Notes under the pieces: generated by a model | What the model was told of the DNA's origin: nothing | Database searches by the model: none | Seen by the model: the letters and a program-made list of their open reading frames with translations, nothing else | NCBI GenBank assembly: GCA_014526335.1 | Contig: JACTAT010000052.1 | Location: 2,292,490 to 2,356,489 of the forward strand | Origin: Chrysaora quinquecirrha | Lineage: Eukaryota; Cnidaria; Scyphozoa; Semaeostomeae; Pelagiidae | DNA length: 64,000 nt | Direction of reading: 5' to 3' | Shown: piece after piece, positions 48,901 to 55,675 of the stretch | Layout: the number at the start of each line of letters is the position of its first letter | How positions within the stretch are numbered: the first letter of the stretch is position 1 | Position numbers and translations under genes: made by a program

Positions 48901-51900
48901 AGACCACAGACCTTTGGGTATATTGATTCTTGAGTTTTTCTTGATCATGGATGATTGATATATATATTTTATGACTACTTTTCAAAGACCAAGATATCAA
49001 CTATTAACGACAGTATTAATATGACAATGCACAAAACACTTCAGATAGGATTTTTTTCTTCTTTTTCAGGGAGTATGCACAACTTTTTTGATTCTTCAGT
49101 ATTGCTCTTCACTGGCAACTTTTTCATGGATGTTGATAGAGGGTATCAACCTCTTTAATGTCGTCGTTCTTGTTTTTCAAACGAGGAGAAGTTATAACTC
49201 GATTTTTGCTGCAACTGGATGGGGTTTGTAAAAACATTGAAAAGTTACAATGATTGTTAATTAATTAAGTATCAAATCTTTATAATAAATTATCAATATT
49301 TGATAGCAATCTATTTTCACCCTTTTCTATTTCCTACTCCCTTCCCCTTCCTATCAGCTTGCTGAGATATGTATGAACAGTGCAAAGGATTTTCGCAATT
49401 AGAGAGGCAGAGAGTATTAGTCGGCTACATCTCCTATGCGAGTTGTTGAAGAGCAGTGGCTTGAGAACAAGCTTATCAAATCAAATCATCTAGGAGGGTA
49501 CTACTTGGCTTTCTGTATCCCGATTTAAGTCAGAGAATCTGTTGTGTGCTTCTAAGTCAGAAAATCTTTTATGTGCTTCTAAAGATGTAATGCTTTGATA
49601 AGAGATTCGAAACTTGATTTTTGCCCTCTATTTGTTCTATTCTTCAAATATCAAACTTTTGTCTTTTATACTCATATTTTTCTTTATTTTTCAGGCATTC
49701 CTCTATTTTCATTCATAATTTGCATCGCAGCTAATCCTGATGCCTTTTGCAGAATTCTCGGTATATATGTATTTAGTTATTCTCGTTCCATATTCTCCCA
49801 TCCCACAACATGCCCTTGCTATCTTATCCTCTTTAAAGCACTTTTAAACTTTAAAGCAACCATCGATCATAATACTGTCAATGAAACTTATTTAAGGTGC
49901 ATCTCGTTGGGAATACTTGGCTGGCTATTCAAAGGCCCCGTGGTAATTCTTCTTGGGGTATGTTTGTTAATTCGTTTTGCCTTCGGAATGCAGTTATTTT
50001 ACCTCCTTCGCTTTCTTCTTCTAAAAGCTTCACAACAAAGCCAGTAAACTACTGTGTCGGATGAAATGCTAATACATAAAAATTGATAGATTAAGAACAA
50101 TTTGAAACAATCTCTCCCACTTTTTGTAGACGTTACTTGCGTGCCGCAGAGCACAGTGAGAGAGAAACTTCGATTTGCTTTTCCATGTTAATGTACTGTA
50201 TCAACTAACTAACTCGAATCAGAATTCTGAATAATCACCGACTTAAATTTACCAATTTTTATACTTCTAATCTAAGTGGACTATTTGCAATATTTTTTAC
50301 TCCATCTCAAGAGAAATGATACAGTAGTGTCCCGCATATAAGAAACAGCCTTTTCAATTTCAGGTCTGATGCTTTTGTTATAGAAAGAGACATTAACTTC
50401 AAATCAGGGTAAAGTTTCTTATAAGAAAAATCATGTACCATCCATCAGCTACTCTGATGCTGGCTCTATCCTTGTGGTACAAAACATATTATTTTGGATG
50501 TATTTGTAAATTTTCACTTGTAAGGGATAAATTGAATTGGATTTATTATTAATATTATTGTATGTAAAAACCAAGTTGTAACTATCAATCTGCTTTAATA
50601 AGGTTTTAGTAAATACACAACTTTTGTATAAGAAACAAGTAATTTTCAGACCTGTGCATGTTTCTTACAACATGGGGTATTATTTTGAAAATCAGGGTCT
50701 GTGTTTCTGAAATTTGTGTTTCTTATATGCGGGACACTACTGTAAGCTATAACGATAAGAAAAATATTACATTGGAATGTATAATGCAGATGAACGAAGG
50801 CTATGCTATATGCGGCAAATAAGGTACTGCTTACGATGGTGCGGGAATTACCTACGTGGGTAGCATGCAATGATGCAATGCAGGGCTGCCTACGCCAGTG
50901 ATGCTGCGGATATTACCTAAAATGGCTAGCTAAGAATGAAGTAACAAAAAATGATAATGTATGTAAATATGATAAAATATGAAAATATATGCAAACTACT
51001 ACAGATGTACCAGGTTCCACCCTTTTTCAGAATTTGGTACCAAGTACCATCCCTTTGGTACCATGCTACCACTACCCTGTCACCTCTCAAGTAAATCAAC
51101 GTAGACAATTCTTTGTGCAGATAAATTTTCTACTGTTCGTGCTTATCCTTTGGATGGTAATTAAAAATGTATCTTCATCACAAAGATTGAAAACATCACC
51201 TCAGAAACTAAGGTTTGATAATGTTTCTAACATATCTTCATGTATTTTTATCTTTCTTAGGCCCATGTAGTATTATTCGGTGTTAAAATACGGAATTTCA
51301 TCTTTTAATGACATCAGTATCCGGTCTTTGGAGCATTTGGGATTAAAAAAAGCGCGAGCTCCACGCGATCGTCGATTGCTATTAAGTAGTATGAAGTGGA
51401 GTTATCGTGTGGCCCACGAGCCGCGAGGTCAACCCAAAAACTTTAAATATGGTACTCATTGCCTCTCTGCTTAGCACTCAGCATGAAAGTGTAGGGATCG
51501 TGCTAAGTGGTCTTCGGATCAGGAATAGGAGTGGCACCCACCCCTTCCTTCATGGATAGCAGCTACTGAAAGAGGAGCTTTCCGGTTGCCTCCGACTGCG
51601 GTCGTCCCACTTTGCTTACTTAGTACTGAATAGGGTATCCCTCAACAGTACTGAGATCCCTTCACTGTACTGGACAACAACATCCACGGTACTGAGGATA
51701 TCCTTTTATACGCAACTACAATATACCAATACGGTACCACTGATGGTATTTCATATGGTACGGTATACCTTTAACAATGCTGAACGAATCCTAACAAGCT
51801 TTCTCGATCAATCGTGGTAATGTTCTACGGTACTTAGTACAAATGACATTACTTCATGCGATTTATGATATCCTACAAAAGTATCCTTGATACCCATGCA

Positions 51901-54877
51901 TACTACAAAAGATGTCTCCAAAAATACTGAATTTCCTCTACGGTTGTTATGTTGACCTACGGTGCTAATTGTATTCCTGAACGATATCGTGAGTCCTATA
52001 GGGAAGATTTTAACATCCGTTCACGGTACTGATGATTCGGTATCTCCCTTTATGTATATTTATGTATACCCTACCATGGTATCTCCCTTTATGCAATTTA
52101 TGTATACCCTACCATGGTACTAAAGGTCCTCCGTATTTTTCTACGGTACTAATGATGCCTGCTCAAAGGTACTGATGATATCATATCACTCTAAATAACT
52201 GATGATATCCTTCCACCGTACTGATGATATCTCTTCCAAAGTTCAAATTATTAATGATATTCTTCCACATTATTAGAGATACCCCTAACGGTACTTTGGA
52301 TACATTAACTGGGGGTAATGTTTCTTTCAGAACAGATTATCTGTGTAGCGGCCAATAATCAGTTTGGCAAACAAACATGAGTCTACGGTAGTTCAAAGCT
52401 TCACAGGAATTAGGAAACAAGCATTCGAGCATCTCTCATTGTATTTCACTTATAGGTCAACCCTGAGAGCGTTCTTCACGTTGGTTCCAGTTCTTGGTGT
52501 CGCAGAAATACTTGGCCTCGCTGTTGAAAGTAGCCCAGTTGTAGTTGGGTATATATACATCTTGTTAAACGGGTGTATTGTGAGTATAAGCTTTTAGAAT
52601 ACTTTAGCAGATCCCAAGACTAAGGCCCTCGCAAAACGATAATTGTTAAACATATTTAATTTGCTCATCAAGCAATGTTTGAACGTTAGGGCACCTCAAT
52701 AAACATTGCCTGACAGGCATGAATATACAGAATTTGTTGCGTAATGGTTTTGAAAAAGTTCAAAACATTTTTTGCATGACGCTAGCAAAAATGTTTGTCA
52801 GGCAATGTTTTGAGGTATTGCCAAACGGTAAATCATCTTACTTGCTCAGCAAATATTTAATGTTTGACAAACAATGTTTGGTCGTTTGACCAGGGCCTTA
52901 GAATAACGTGTTCTCATGAATGTGTAGCACAAGAAGACTGATGATATTTTTCGAAATCAGAGCACATCACCATTGAAGCTCTATATTGCCCGTGGTTCCG
53001 AATTTTGTTACGGGAATTCAAATGTTAGAATACTGGAATATTAAAAATCTTGAAGAGTTGTTTATTTGAATGATGAGACACTGTGATGCCTTAATGTTTT
53101 GAAGCATGAACAAACCACAAACTAGATGCTGTTGTTACAATTTTCATCTTGAACCCAGAATAGAATGCTCGAACTAGAACATGTTCTTCCATTTTGATAA
53201 CATTCCATATCTCATTCCAGGATTCCAATACTCTACTCCAACACTCCATATTCCGCACATTTTCAAGAAATATTTTGTTATTCTTTTGCAGGGTTTTTCC
53301 ATTCCTAATTTTGAACCTAGTTTCCTCTCTAGTCTTGAATAGGAGGCTCGAACTACCACTAGCTGTTCTGATTTTATATAGTTCCAATAGACCATTCCAG
53401 GATTCCAACATTCCATTCCAACACTCCACATTCCAGATTTTCAAGATATGTTGTGTTATTACTTTACAGGGTCTCTTGTTCCCAATTCTGCACTGCTTCA
53501 TGGATGCTCAGGTAAAGGACTTTACGTTTTCTTTTTGACCCCAGTTCCGGCGTCGTATCAAAAATCAAGTAATCTCGTACGCCTTTTCTAGAAGTGATAG
53601 AGCCCCATCCGCAAACTACTTTAGAAAAATCCTCTAACACAACACAAACTCAGCAGTAGGAAGATGTCGGCATGGAGCTTAGCATAACATATTTGCCGTT
53701 GCCGTACTATGTACAGGGGTAGTTCGACGCAGCTCGACGCTAGCTCGAAACTGATTCAGGTATCGAGAAACTGCCCCGCTGGAGGAGGCAGGATCTCGAC
53801 CTGACGTGTGGAGAAGACGTGAGAAAATGGCCTGAACCAACGTTCTTCCGTCTTGGTGTTCAGGCAAACAACAGAAACATTTCTTGTCTTCGTGACTCGA
53901 GGGACATTTTGCATGTTTAGTCAGTATGTTTAGTCAGTACGGGAGGCACGCCGAATACAGTTTAGCTATAGTTTGCTCTCAAAGACGCTAAAAGCGCGCG
54001 AAAGATTACCATAGAAACAACATCATCGACTTGATATAGTAACCCAGAAAAATGTTGCAAGAAAGTTTGCATCACCCAAACTAACCATTGCAACTCCATG
54101 CAACAAGTTGCATCGCTTTGCCAGGCTTTTACAATAATATTTTGTCCGTTGTCCTAGGTGCAAGAAGCCGTCAACAAGTTTCGAAATCAACGCAGAAAGT
54201 CGGCTCATTTTCAAAGCAGCCAATTTGTAAGATTTGCATCTTATAATCTTTAAAATTTGAATTTAATGAGACTCAACTTCAAAAGTATCGCAGCTTAGTA
54301 GAAAGCTTCTTAGACAGCTGTTGTTTATCCCATTCATTACAGAAACTACTGTTCTCCGCTATAGGGTGCGTTCTTTTGAAGTAGTGAATCAGGGATTTGC
54401 TTCGCTTTTTTGATTCTACGAAGACGTGGAACTGAAGCAAAACAAAAAGAACTCGTTGATTCGGTCTTCGGAGAAAATTTCACGTTTCCATGAAGTATCT
54501 ATCCTCTTTCAAGTAGCAGTCGCAGCAAACTTTGAAAATCCATGCAATAAATCAAAATCTCAACCCAACAGCTAACAAATCTTGACCCAAATCTTAAAAA
54601 AGTTCGTCTCGCCTCCTCTCCCACTATTTTGGCGCGAAAATCAGACTCGACCCAGTCCTAAATTATCACGTAACCTAAAGACACACCAAGAAACAACAAC
54701 GAGGAACCGAATCAAACTTTTGCCTCGCTCCAAAAGAACGCTGCCATAATTCATGTTTTTAATGTTTTTATTTCAAACTACTGTAACTTTTCTTTTTAGG
54801 TACCAAGGTCACCAGCAACATCGTTTTCATGTGCTCAAAATGACGACGAGGCCTTTGTTCATGACACAAAATTGTAA
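26688..54877 (+). CDS. adhesion/secretin-family 7TM receptor with FTP, VWC-like, LDLa and HRM-like ectodomain
   Basis: Exons supported by borders, phase and content: 26688-26733, 27911-27961, 31349-31598, 32869-33023, 34087-34904, 35997-36196, 36903-37073, 38574-38711, 39017-39130, 39501-39572, 43496-43577, 44095-44139, 45944-46021, 47089-47243, 48132-48246, 49070-49223, 49695-49760, 49857-49957, 51121-51212, 52456-52579, 53470-53511, 54158-54226, 54800-54877 (TAA). This gives roughly 1,070 residues. The membrane part has adhesion-GPCR hallmarks (IHKNL after TM1, FSWMLIEG in TM3, WGIP in TM4, SSSQRLKTSPQKLR before TM6). The protein is predicted at the cell surface, with extracellular modules that could bind glycans or matrix. 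Phases match at every junction except between 39572 and 43496, where an exon seems lost. Two single-base frame breaks occur (34690, 36060). It may be an active gene with sequence errors or a decaying one. Confidence 0.87.
26921..27287. mobile_element. self-similar element, word AATATTTGGGGTC, with 8-bp target duplication
   Basis: It lies in receptor intron 1. CCAGCGGGGTACTCATTAAC at the left and GTTAATGAGTGCCCCCCCGG with GG at the right are inverted. CTTCCACC is directly repeated outside (26913-26920 and 27288-27295). CAATATTTGGGGTC recurs about five times inside, and TTTCAATACTGGGGGTCCAT mirrors ATGGACCCTGTATTGAAAG. Confidence 0.9.
28101..28454. mobile_element. self-similar element, words TGGCTAAAC and GGAGACA
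   Basis: It lies in receptor intron 2. GGTCTTAAGCTATGGCTAAA with CTAGGAGA and TCTCCTAGTTTAGCCAGGCC with TTTAGTCC are inverted. TGGCTAAAC, GGAGACA and ACATGTCTC recur. A diverged relative is at about 6415-6660. Confidence 0.8.
28875..29245. mobile_element. TATAAG-word element, variant TATAAGAAACT, copy 1
   Basis: The left end TACACTCTTTTCTTATAAGA with AACTCG opens the element. AAGAAACT, CAGTACTGA and AGTTTCTTA recur. The right end TTAGTTTCTTATAGTGCA has lost the outermost bases. It is closely related to 37219-37599. Confidence 0.82.
30005..30188. mobile_element. TAGACTTATTACACGAGTC family, copy 2
   Basis: TAGACTTACTACACAGGTCG and its complement CGACTTTTGTAGTGAGTCTA form the ends. ATCAGGCCC is directly repeated outside (29996-30004 and 30189-30197). 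The interior has GTTGTTGCTGTTGTT. It is in receptor intron 2. Confidence 0.88.
30897..31206. mobile_element. self-similar element, word GAATTAAGTTC
   Basis: TAAGGCCGCTTTTAGGTCGT with GTCAAATTTAATTCAAG and TTGATTAAATTAATC with AAATTCGACACGACCTAAAT then GCGGGCCTTA are inverted. TTGAATTAAGT, GAACTAAGTTC and CGAACTAAATTCG recur in both orientations. Confidence 0.85.
31349..33023 (+). CDS. receptor exons 3-4: FTP (fucolectin-like) domain
   Basis: Exon 3 (31349-31598) and exon 4 (32869-33023) join in frame through a split Leu codon. The reading DGSDGTWLNGTCTN, WWRVDLKVIHKVASVKITNR, CCGNAMRDVQIRIG, GRFVFVTFRS and LSLCGVEV has the signature of the FTP domain (fucolectin, tachylectin-4, pentraxin-1), a six-Cys F5/8C-like beta sandwich that binds fucose in eel fucolectin. 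About 135 residues are present, a full domain. Ligand binding here is not established. Confidence 0.9.
33598..33945 (+). mobile_element. tRNA-derived SINE with (ACCTTT)n tail
   Basis: The A box is in TAGCGTAGTGGCTAGCAC and the B box in TGGTTCAAATCC. A body of about 250 bp follows, with TGGCGCTATATAAAAGCCAT near the end and a tail of GACCTTTACCTTTACCTTT. It sits in the intron between receptor exons 4 and 5. Body and tail differ from the 25-kb SINE, so it is another family. Confidence 0.87.
34087..36196 (+). CDS. receptor exons 5-6: VWC-like Cys repeats with two frame breaks
   Basis: Exon 5 (34087-34904) has about four repeats of the plan C-x2-C..Y-x-C-K-x-C..Y-x-x-G-x-x-W..C-x-x-C-x-C..C, for example YPCKACYSAVGKKYAHGQYW, then CVKCQCIAGTISC. 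The third repeat continues only after a frame change in AAAAA at about 34688-34692 (YDCKACYND..CQCNDGILSC). Exon 6 (35997-36196) joins in phase: GCTFQGKWIENGKQHSLVSG, then in another frame MPYCMKCLCFNGNVRC. Together these resemble a von Willebrand factor type C module. Both breaks are repaired by one extra base, so missing bases in homopolymers are a simple explanation. Confidence 0.78.
35414..35752. mobile_element. self-similar element, word AGCGGGCTGGCTCG
   Basis: It lies between receptor exons 5 and 6. ATAGGGCCGGTTTATCTATA with TGAGCCCGCTTACCGGG is mirrored by CCCAGTAAGCGGGCTGGCTC with GCCTAATACGAACCGGCCCATAT. AAGTGGGCTGGC, AACCGGGCTGG and AAGCCGGGCC recur. The stretch GCGAGATCTCGCTTGAG, then GAGATCTCG, is itself palindromic. 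Confidence 0.85.
36903..37073 (+). CDS. receptor exon 7: Cys-rich segment
   Basis: It reads ACQRDVSLNCYNAPSDSSPW, TANGCNYSCSAETLNHTYIE and KPWCQSLIKSKYCAICPG, with eight Cys in 57 residues and sequons at NYS and NHT. It is phase 1 at both ends, joining neighbours exactly. I do not recognise the domain. It is extracellular by position. Confidence 0.78.
37219..37599. mobile_element. TATAAG-word element, variant TATAAGAAACT, copy 2
   Basis: TACACTCTTTTTTTTTATAA with GAAACT and AGTTTCTTATAAGAAAAAAA with GAGTGTA are inverted. AAAGTTTCTTA, CAGTACTGAG and variants recur. It is in the intron after receptor exon 7. Confidence 0.9.
37844..38145. mobile_element. self-similar element, word GCGTTATTGCGTGA
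   Basis: The ends are short and G/C-rich (GGGGGCCCCGGTA, GTACCCGTCGAGGGGCCC). GCGTTATTGCCTGA, CGTTATCACGTGA, GCGTTATGGCGTGA and GCGTTATTGCGTGA recur, all on one strand. A smaller cluster of related GCGTGAT words is at 40870-40985. Confidence 0.72.
38574..38711 (+). CDS. receptor exon 8: LDLa domain lacking the C1-C3 pair
   Basis: It reads DKETFVKQYGHMYAMCEKET, then KLISREQICDGIVDCAEEID and EKNC. The pattern CDG-x2-DC..(E)DE-x2-C is the calcium-binding half of an LDL-receptor class A module. Only four of six cysteines are present; the missing positions correspond to C1 and C3, which pair with each other in the family fold. It is phase 1 at both ends. Confidence 0.85.
38820..38915 (-). mobile_element. 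tRNA-like SINE fragment
   Basis: On the minus strand CTATAGCTCAGTGGAAATG carries an A box and CAGGTTCGAATCCTATC a B box at normal spacing. The acceptor ends do not pair, so it is a tRNA-derived repeat and not a tRNA. It is in the intron after the LDLa exon. Confidence 0.75.
39017..39572 (+). CDS. receptor exons 9-10: HRM-like (hormone receptor) domain
   Basis: Exon 9 (39017-39130) reads YYCKRLSEKIKKTKFVWERS, then AVDATKNLACKHIQPHWEG. Exon 10 (39501-39572) reads DLIRTCRMNKSAGTFWTNLD, then FCKC. The plan (W-x-x-[ST]-A, C, G-x(2-4)-R-x-C, W-x(3)-D-F-x-x-C) fits the Cys-rich HRM module found next to the GAIN domain of adhesion GPCRs. After FCKC the frame reads TAG, and the bases GTTAGG that make this stop, or a weak donor, are the first bases of a repeat element. 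Confidence 0.78.
39574..40192. mobile_element. self-similar element, word GGGTAAAATGGG, abutting a receptor exon
   Basis: TAGGGTCTATCGGGGTAAAA with TGGG and CCCATTTTACCCCAGTAGAC with CCTA are inverted. GGGTAAAATGGGTA and TACCCATTTTACCCCGG recur inside. Its first base follows directly on the last recognisable HRM codon of receptor exon 10. Confidence 0.9.
40193..40764. mobile_element. inverted-repeat element next to 39574-40192
   Basis: AGAGTTGGAAAA..ACCGACCTCCAAACCTG and AACCTTCCTCCAAACCAGGT..GGGTTTTGCATCTCT are imperfectly inverted; ACCAACCTTCCTC recurs. It directly abuts the preceding element. Confidence 0.6.
41830..42304 (+). mobile_element. G-rich-ended element, copy 2, with 8-bp target duplication
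   Basis: CCCGGGAGGGGTACTTCAAT at the left and ATTGAAGTACCCCCCCCCCC with CCGG at the right are inverted. GAGCTGTG is directly repeated outside (41822-41829 and 42305-42312). The interior matches 26085-26446 in order and has repeats such as GACCCATTTGTATGA / GACCCATTTGCATGA. Confidence 0.92.
42902..43370. repeat. 120-bp tandem repeat, about four copies
   Basis: Units begin near 42905, 43025, 43144 and 43262 with CTTCCTCTATGTCTTCC-like sequence and contain GTGGCAGCCTTTGCT and GCATCTTCTCC. The minus strand of the last copy and beyond (43491-43231) is open and reads CEDAIEDMLKEQKKREEDPA, after GFHQTDKTTLDDFKRFLKKF. Other copies break that frame. It may derive from a duplicated coding exon on the minus strand. 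Confidence 0.85.
43496..46021 (+). CDS. receptor linker exons between HRM and TM1
   Basis: Three short exons: 43496-43577 (NKGAKHSGIKMWSISHSDFL, QDVLFPE), 44095-44139 (SDAAGGISIDSLQAQ) and 45944-46021 (SSRPSVLGGILIGPLNETNS, ENTSIE, with two sequons). The last two junctions and the join to the TM1 exon are all phase 0 with good GT/AG sites. The first exon needs one base from an upstream exon ending in phase 2, which I did not find. They occupy the place of the GAIN domain but add up to under 70 residues. Confidence 0.6.
44603..45124. repeat. inverted minisatellite, 14-bp unit GCAACTGACAACTC
   Basis: At 44603-44682 the unit appears as GTTGCGAGTTGTCA repeats; at 44803-45124 it appears on the opposite strand as about twenty copies of CAACTGACAACTCG with variants (CAACTTCCAACTCG). 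A 120-bp spacer without the unit separates the arms. A small satellite patch is at 45255-45285. Open frames across it are artefacts of the 14-bp period. Confidence 0.92.
46380..46902. mobile_element. self-similar element, word CTATTTTTCTGGG, with 8-bp target duplication
   Basis: CCCAGGGGGGGGGCACATGT with ACAGGGATGCTCGTT and GACGAGCATCCCTGTC with GTCCCCCCTCCCTCTCGGGG are inverted. CGTGACAG (46372-46379) and CATGACAG (46903-46910) flank it. CTATTTTTCTGGGCTGGCAA, TTCTATTTTTTTGGGTTTG and similar words recur at least seven times. Confidence 0.88.
47089..48246 (+). CDS. receptor exons for TM1 and TM2
   Basis: 47089-47243 reads KTKETSNHLKIQLMM, then DITFAMISLIALAVAVFLLF as TM1. 48132-48246 reads HVPATTKLFIHKNLFVARIT, then STLLYVIGSWSERDLKRIG. 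IHKNL at the start of TM2 is a strong class B2 mark. The segment before TM1 (TSNHLKIQL) sits where adhesion GPCRs have the GPS motif CxCNHLTxFA, but both cysteines and the HLT cleavage triad are absent. Confidence 0.88.
47422..47723 (-). mobile_element. self-similar element, word CGGGTTTTCGGG, copy 2 (inverse)
   Basis: It runs GGGGGGGGCTTTGGGGGG to CAAAGACCCCCC and matches 5383-5705 in reverse orientation, including GGTCATCCGGG and AACGGGCAACGGGTTTTGCC. TAACAT lies outside both ends. It is in the intron between TM1 and TM2 exons. Confidence 0.87.
48722..48905. repeat. palindrome-rich segment, word CCGATCGG
   Basis: GTTCACACGGGAAT, ATCGGATCGGTTCCGATATG, CCGATCGGCCAGAGCCGATA: short permutations of CCGAT/ATCGG. 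It resembles the self-similar elements, but I could not define paired ends. Confidence 0.45.
49070..49957 (+). CDS. receptor exons for TM3, TM4 and start of TM5
   Basis: 49070-49223 reads GVCTTFLILQYCSSLATFSW, then MLIEGINLFNVVVLVF (TM3; SWMLIEG is diagnostic). 49695-49760 completes GWGIPLFSFIICIAANPDAF (TM4). 49857-49957 reads NETYLRCISLGILGWLFKGP, then VVILLG (TM5 start). The 96-nt gap 49761-49856 is open in frame, so this intron may be retained, which would lengthen extracellular loop 2 by 32 residues. Confidence 0.86.
50320..50743. mobile_element. TATAAG-word element, variant CGCATATAAGAAAC
   Basis: TACAGTAGTGTCCCGCATAT with AAGAAAC and GTTTCTTATATGCGGGACAC with TACTGTA are perfect inverted repeats of 27 bp. 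TTATAGAAAGAGA, GTTTCTTATAAGAAAAA, TATAAGAAACAAG and TGTTTCTTACA recur inside. It is in the intron within TM5. Confidence 0.92.
50990..52320. repeat. irregular repeat field, word GGTACTGATGATATC
   Basis: From GTACCAGGTTCCACC near 51007 through GGTACCATGCTACC, and mostly 51615-52310, words such as CGGTACTGATGATATCC, ACGGTACTAATGATG and ACCATGGTATCTCCC recur every 30-60 bp with no fixed period. Receptor exon 51121-51212 lies within its left part and is not built of the word. Confidence 0.6.
51121..53511 (+). CDS. receptor exons for TM5 end, TM6 and TM7
   Basis: 51121-51212 reads INFLLFVLILWMVIKNVSSS, then QRLKTSPQKLR. 52456-52579 reads STLRAFFTLVPVLGVAEILG, then LAVESSPVVVGYIYILLNGCI. 53470-53511 reads GLLFPILHCFMDAQ. 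Family members usually have L-x-P-L-L-G-x-T-W-x-x-G in TM6; here T-W is replaced by A-E, removing the conserved Trp. The TM7 end (HC) is conserved. All phases match. Confidence 0.87.
52621..52900. mobile_element. self-similar element, word CAAACATTG
   Basis: TAAGGCCCTCGCAAAACGAT and CAATGTTTGGTCGTTTGACC with AGGGCCTTA are inverted. AAACATTGCCTGACA, AATGTTTGTCAGGCAATG, AATGTTTGACAAACAATG recur. It is in the intron before the TM7 exon. Confidence 0.87.
54158..54877 (+). CDS. receptor exons for the cytoplasmic tail and stop
   Basis: 54158-54226 reads VQEAVNKFRNQRRKSAHFQS, then SQF. 54800-54877 reads VPRSPATSFSCAQNDDEAFV, then HDTKL and TAA. VQEAVNKFR corresponds to the helix-8 region V-[RQ]-x-A. 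The tail is about 48 residues, short for the family. All joins are phase 0. ATTAAA at 54968-54973 is a candidate poly(A) signal. Confidence 0.82.
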
Positions 54878-55675
54878 ATAAGTAACTCTCCAAAATGACA
54901 ACATCGACATGAGCATGTCATGCTCATGATTAGCTATAAAGCTTTCATTTATGTATTCAGAAAGAGCATTAAAACAATTAATGGTAGGTGCTCTTTTCCA
55001 TGTAATAATATAATATTTGGCAATGTAAATATGAAGTTAATTGAAGATATAAACTTAACATGTGAAGATATTGTAGTTAACATGTAACTAAAGGGAGTAA
55101 ACGGGGGAACACAAAAGCATTGCATTTCGCCAACAAATAATTATTACTCGGGCAACTATTGCCAACGGTCCTTGTAATCATAATTGTAAACAATCGAATA
55201 GCGAATCTGCTGTAAACTCCACTTTGAGCAACAATTTAGCGTGTATAAAGTTTTAAACTATCTATCTAAATTGACTAATCTCATCAACTTTCAGCCTTTT
55301 GCTACCGTTTATCGCCATTTTAGGCCCTGCTTGAGTTAAAATGTCGCTAAGTGTAAACGAGGTAAAGTTATTATCTTTATGGTGTTTGGAGGGCTGTTAA
55401 TTATAAATAACTACTCAAAGAAGAATACCGTAAAAATATTGGCATAGGTATTAAAAATAAATAATGTACGAGAACTCGGAACTTACCAGAAAACTGTGAT
55501 AGTCTGGTGTGCGTCTCGGTTCGCCATTGCTCGTAACGGATTGATAAAGACAATGATATTCAAAAGCAACAGTGCGGACAAACTCTGCATAATGCACCTC
55601 AAAGGAAAACATGTCACTTCGGTTAAAATGCAATACGTACACCAGGACCAGGCATAGAAAGACATGTAAGAAACA

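Noticed and set aside
55340..55360. Possible first exon ATG..GAG followed by GTAAAG (MSLSVNE)
   Set aside because: Only seven codons, with no downstream exon that joins it.
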